Shown here piece by piece: positions 7,700-10,475 of a stretch of DNA of 10,475 nucleotides; positions within the stretch are counted from its first letter, which is position 1, and every line of letters begins with the position of its first letter. Location: the NCBI GenBank assembly GCA_002320775.1, contig DCKY01000229.1, forward strand, positions 51,011-61,485, given 5' to 3'. Both the position numbers and the translations under genes were made by a program. Under the pieces are notes generated by a model, which ran no database searches, had not been told where the DNA came from, and was given only the letters and a program-made list of their open reading frames with translations. The DNA is from Planctomycetes bacterium UBA1662 (GTDB lineage Bacteria; Planctomycetota; UBA8108).

Positions 7700-10159
7700 T
7701 CAATGATTAAAGAGGAACTCCTTGGTGTTCAGGAGGGCCCAGATAATGTCCTCATAGGCCGCCTTTTTTTCGCCCTTCCCCAGGTGGGCAAGCGCCAGGT
7801 TCACTTCTTCACTCTGAGGCTCCCTGGAATAGAACCAGAGGTAGAGTTCGCGCAGTTTTTCCTGCTCCGTACGTTTATCATCACGGCTCAGGAGCCCGGC
7901 TCTGCCCTTCTCATTTGAAATCTTTCCTAACACCTCCTTGGAGTTCAGAAGGTGTAGACTCTGGGCCAGGTTCGCATCGTTTGAACGCTCGCATTCACAG
8001 GCGCTGTCAGCCATCGGCTTGCCGAAGACAGTCAGGAAGTAGTTTTTCTGACCGGCATCGGGCAATTGAATGGCCCTGGTGTCGGGAGGAACACCGCCAA
8101 AACCGCCCGTCGACTTGGTCACCTGGTTGAGCGCGTCGTAGAGCACCTCGGCATTGAGCCGGCGCGGATAGAAGCGGGAAAAGTTCTGCTTGTCCCGAAC
8201 ATTGTGCTCGTTGGGAATAGAACTCAACTGGTAGACCTTTGACTGGCAGATCGTCCGCACGAGCTTCTTGAGATCAAACTTGCTGTCGATAAACGACTTC
8301 GCCAGGGCCTCAAGAAGTTCGGGGTTACAGGCCGGGTTTGTGACCCTCATGTCGTCCTCGGGATCCACCAGCCCCCTGCCGAAGAAATGCTTCCAGTATC
8401 GATTGACCAGAGCCTTGGCGAAAAACGGGTTGGCCGGATTTACCATCCAGTCGACAAGGGCCTGGCGAGGATCGGAATCAGGCGCAAGATCAAGAGGCTT
8501 GCCGCCGAGGCCGGCAGGAGAAAGAGTCTCTCCCGATCGGGGATTCTTGGCGCTGGCCTTGCCCCTGTTGTGGAAAACCCTCTCCGCATCAGCAAGTCCG
8601 TCAGGGTTTTTCTTACGGCCGATACGACTGAAGAAAGCCTGGTAACTATAGTAATCCTTCTGGCTCCAACGCTCGAACGGGTGATGGTGGCACTTCGCGC
8701 ACTGGATCCGCATCCCGAGAAACAGCTGGGCCGAATCCTCGACCTGCTGGTCGGTCTTGTTTACCGATCGGTACCAGACAACTCCCGGGTTGCTTCGCAG
8801 GTCACCGGATGCGGCAACGACATTCCTGACAATCTGGTCATAGGGAGCGTTCGTGTGAATCATCTCTCTCAGCCAGTCATGGAATGAGAAGGTGCCCAGC
8901 TCATAGCTCGCCTTGGTCTTCTTGTTGCGCAACAGGGCCGCCCATTTATTGGTGAAATAATCGGCGTAGCCCCCGGACTCGAGCAATCTCTCAATGGCCA
9001 TGTCGCGGCGCGTCTCTGTATCATCGGCTGCGAAGGCCTCGGCCTCCTCGGCCGTGGGCAGGCGGCCCGCGATGTCGATGGTGACCCGCCTGATGAAGGT
9101 CTGGTCATCACAAGCCTCCGAGGGAGGCATGCCAAGAAGCTTGAGTTTGTTAAAAACGGCTGTGTCGATGAAGTTCCTGGGCTCAGGGAGATTTGTGACC
9201 TCCACGCCAAGAGGCACAGTGGACCTGAAAACTCCGACCTGTCCCTGGTAACGCACCATCACCGCGACATCTCCGCTGAGGTCGTAAACCTGGACGCGGC
9301 CCTTCAAGTCGACCTCCCCCATCTCCTTGTCGTTAACCTCGAAGGTGGCCATCGGGGTGACATCTTCGTAGCTGCCATCATTATAAAAAGCAATGACCGA
9401 CAATTGCTGCATGGAGCCCTTGGGCATTTTTCGCTGAGGAGGAAAGACCTCGACTCGCTCTACACGGAGGTCTGCGGCATTCCCATACGGCATCCCCTGT
9501 CTCATCCAGCGGTGGATGATCCGGTACTCATAGCTCTCCTCGCCAAATCGTTTCCCGCCGCCATGAGGTGAAACATTGAGCGCCTTGCGAAGAAGGAGGC
9601 TCAGCCCGGGAGCTGCCGGCGTGATCCGCCGCCCCCGGCCTTCCTTGACCAGGTATTCATGATCCTCAGTCGGGTAAAACCCGAGCAGGCTGAGCCGGAA
9701 GCCGTTCTGGCCTCCGCTCTTGCCGTGGCATCCGCCGCCATTGCAGCCGTGCTTGGTAAAGATCGGGACCACCTGGTTGGGGAAATTGACAACTGGCTGA
9801 TCTACATAGTTCTCGACCTTCAGCTTCTTTTCACCGATGACCGGCTTGCCCCCCTGCCCAGCTGCGGCAACCCGGACAACGACCTCGCCATTCGCCACTG
9901 GGGTGACGAAACCCCGGCTGTCGATCTTGACCACTCCCTCCGGGACGCACTCGTAGGAAACGCTTGAGCTGATGTCCAGCGCCCACCCATCGGCCGTTTC
10001 TCCGGTAACCACGAGCTGCTTCCTGGCATCGGCGCCGCGAAGGAGGTCGCTTCCCGGCGGGCCAACAGCCAGGGCCGTAAACTCATTTGCACCAGCAGGC
10101 GAATCGGACCCAAGCAGGAGCCCGGCGAAAACAATTGTGAGTGTGTATTTCATTTTCAT
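7700..10159 (-). CDS. DUF1549/DUF1553 protein with Big-like domain and two heme-type motifs
   Basis: Counting from ATG 10159, this is an 819-residue exported protein. It has a signal peptide (about 1-25, TLTIVFAGLLLG), a bacterial Ig-like (Big2-type) domain (about 27-115), and a cytochrome-like region with a C-x4-CH motif (CNGGGCHG, DNA 9725-9745) followed by GQNGFRLSLLGF and HGGGKRF. Next come a second Ig-like region (about 233-320), DUF1549/PSCyt2 (about 329-515; RRVTIDIAGRLP) containing a CAKCH motif (DNA 8687-8701) followed by HHPFERWSQ, and DUF1553/PSD1 (about 562-811; NRYWKHFFGRG, FYPRRLNAEVLYDALNQ). DUF1549 and DUF1553 usually occur together in planctomycete proteins; their biochemical function is not established, though the Cys-His motifs point to covalently bound heme and electron transfer. 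The start is ambiguous: TTG 10171 lies 12 nt after an AGGAG, while ATG 10159 and ATG 10153 lack a well-placed one. I chose 10159 for its signal-peptide fit. Confidence 0.92.
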   Translation of the reverse strand: MKMKYTLTIVFAGLLLGSDSPAGANEFTALAVGPPGSDLLRGADARKQLVVTGETADGWALDISSSVSYECVPEGVVKIDSRGFVTPVANGEVVVRVAAAGQGGKPVIGEKKLKVENYVDQPVVNFPNQVVPIFTKHGCNGGGCHGKSGGQNGFRLSLLGFYPTEDHEYLVKEGRGRRITPAAPGLSLLLRKALNVSPHGGGKRFGEESYEYRIIHRWMRQGMPYGNAADLRVERVEVFPPQRKMPKGSMQQLSVIAFYNDGSYEDVTPMATFEVNDKEMGEVDLKGRVQVYDLSGDVAVMVRYQGQVGVFRSTVPLGVEVTNLPEPRNFIDTAVFNKLKLLGMPPSEACDDQTFIRRVTIDIAGRLPTAEEAEAFAADDTETRRDMAIERLLESGGYADYFTNKWAALLRNKKTKASYELGTFSFHDWLREMIHTNAPYDQIVRNVVAASGDLRSNPGVVWYRSVNKTDQQVEDSAQLFLGMRIQCAKCHHHPFERWSQKDYYSYQAFFSRIGRKKNPDGLADAERVFHNRGKASAKNPRSGETLSPAGLGGKPLDLAPDSDPRQALVDWMVNPANPFFAKALVNRYWKHFFGRGLVDPEDDMRVTNPACNPELLEALAKSFIDSKFDLKKLVRTICQSKVYQLSSIPNEHNVRDKQNFSRFYPRRLNAEVLYDALNQVTKSTGGFGGVPPDTRAIQLPDAGQKNYFLTVFGKPMADSACECERSNDANLAQSLHLLNSKEVLGKISNEKGRAGLLSRDDKRTEQEKLRELYLWFYSREPQSEEVNLALAHLGKGEKKAAYEDIIWALLNTKEFLFNH

Positions 10160-10183
10160 AGCTATAAACAAACCTGGGTTGGA

Positions 10184-10190
10184 CTCCTCA
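10184..10190 (-). promoter_or_regulatory. Shine-Dalgarno overlapping the DUF1501 stop codon
   Basis: The minus strand reads TGAGGAG here: the DUF1501 stop codon TGA shares bases with an AGGAG ribosome binding sequence. It lies 12 nt before TTG 10171 and 24 nt before ATG 10159 of the next gene. The overlap suggests re-initiation of ribosomes finishing the DUF1501 gene. The 12-nt distance is longer than usual and favours the TTG only weakly. Confidence 0.45.
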
Positions 10191-10475
10191 GATCACTTCT
10201 TTCAATGGTTCATATTGTCTGTCAACGAGGTAATGCGGCCGACCCGACAGGTCCGTGGTCGTAGTAGTTGCAGGATTGATTCCCAGCTGGTGGTAAAGAG
10301 TGGCGTGAACATCCTGGAAATGGACAGGGCGATCTTTCGCCTCCTCTCCCAGTCGGTTTGTAGACCCGATCACCTGCCCGGTGCGCATTCCTCCACCAGC
10401 CAGCATCGCACAGGAAACCTTGGGCCAGTGGTCACGGCCGGCAGCCTTGTTAATCTTTGGTGTACGTCCGAATTC
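10188..10475 (-). CDS. DUF1501 family protein, C-terminal 95 residues
   Basis: The frame is open from the right edge of the window to TGA 10190-10188; the N-terminal majority lies outside. The fragment begins EFGRTPKIN, then GRDHWP, LAGGGMRTGQVIGSTN, FQDVHATLYHQLGI and LSGRPHYL. These are the conserved C-terminal motifs of DUF1501 proteins, which belong to the alkaline phosphatase/sulfatase-like superfamily and are often exported by the Tat pathway; no signal can be checked here. The His of GRDHWP and nearby acidic residues may bind metal (inference from the superfamily). The substrate is unknown. It is the first visible gene of the minus-strand operon, about 28 bp before the chosen start of the DUF1549/DUF1553 gene. 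DUF1501 and DUF1549/DUF1553 genes are common neighbours in planctomycetes. Confidence 0.93.
   Translation of the reverse strand, partial: EFGRTPKINKAAGRDHWPKVSCAMLAGGGMRTGQVIGSTNRLGEEAKDRPVHFQDVHATLYHQLGINPATTTTTDLSGRPHYLVDRQYEPLKEVI

Noticed and set aside
10470..10475. EcoRI site (GAATTC) exactly at the window end, possible cloning junction
   Set aside because: These bases encode the EF of the conserved EFGRTP motif of DUF1501, so the site is explained by coding constraint and coincidence of the window edge.

Overview
The window looks like chromosomal DNA from a bacterium of the Planctomycetota/Verrucomicrobiota (PVC) type. The basis is its protein families: a DUF1501 protein, a DUF1549/DUF1553 protein with cytochrome-like Cys-His motifs, a pre-peptidase C-terminal (PPC) repeat protein, and a planctomycete-type cytochrome c (PSCyt1) fused to WD40 repeats. 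Together these are a signature gene set of that superphylum. The lineage call is an inference from gene content; no rRNA or other phylogenetic marker is present. The sequence is moderately GC-rich and densely coding. No intergenic gap exceeds about 130 bp, and I see no tRNA, rRNA, CRISPR array, insertion sequence or phage gene.

Layout, left to right. Positions 1-393 (+) hold the 3' end of a hot-dog thioesterase gene. All other genes lie on the minus strand and converge on it, with only 8 bp between the two stop codons. Read in transcription order from the right edge, the minus-strand genes are: the C-terminal end of a DUF1501 protein (10475-10188, cut by the window); a DUF1549/DUF1553 protein with two heme-type motifs (about 10159-7700); a PPC-domain protein with a long internal coiled coil (about 7572-4498); a PSCyt1 cytochrome-WD40 protein with a coiled coil between two beta-propellers (4496-1233); and a SpoU/TrmH-family RNA 2'-O-methyltransferase (1196-402). 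Spacings are 28, 127, 1 and 36 bp, consistent with one operon.

The three complete exported-type proteins each start with a signal peptide, so they should act outside the cytoplasm. Their features suggest an extracytoplasmic assembly: covalent heme sites in two proteins, Ala/Lys/Glu-rich coiled coils in two proteins, and propeller and Ig/PPC binding domains. The DUF1501 protein belongs to the alkaline phosphatase/sulfatase-like superfamily. The substrate and biochemical role of such clusters are not established, and nothing here identifies them. The methyltransferase is a cytoplasmic RNA-modification enzyme, and its position at the end of the operon may be incidental.

The most notable points are the architecture of the WD40 protein (cytochrome, seven blades, about 300-residue coiled coil, seven blades), a five-unit repeat of about 40 residues inside that coil, a second coiled coil in the adjacent gene product, and a non-canonical CX4CH motif in the DUF1549 protein.
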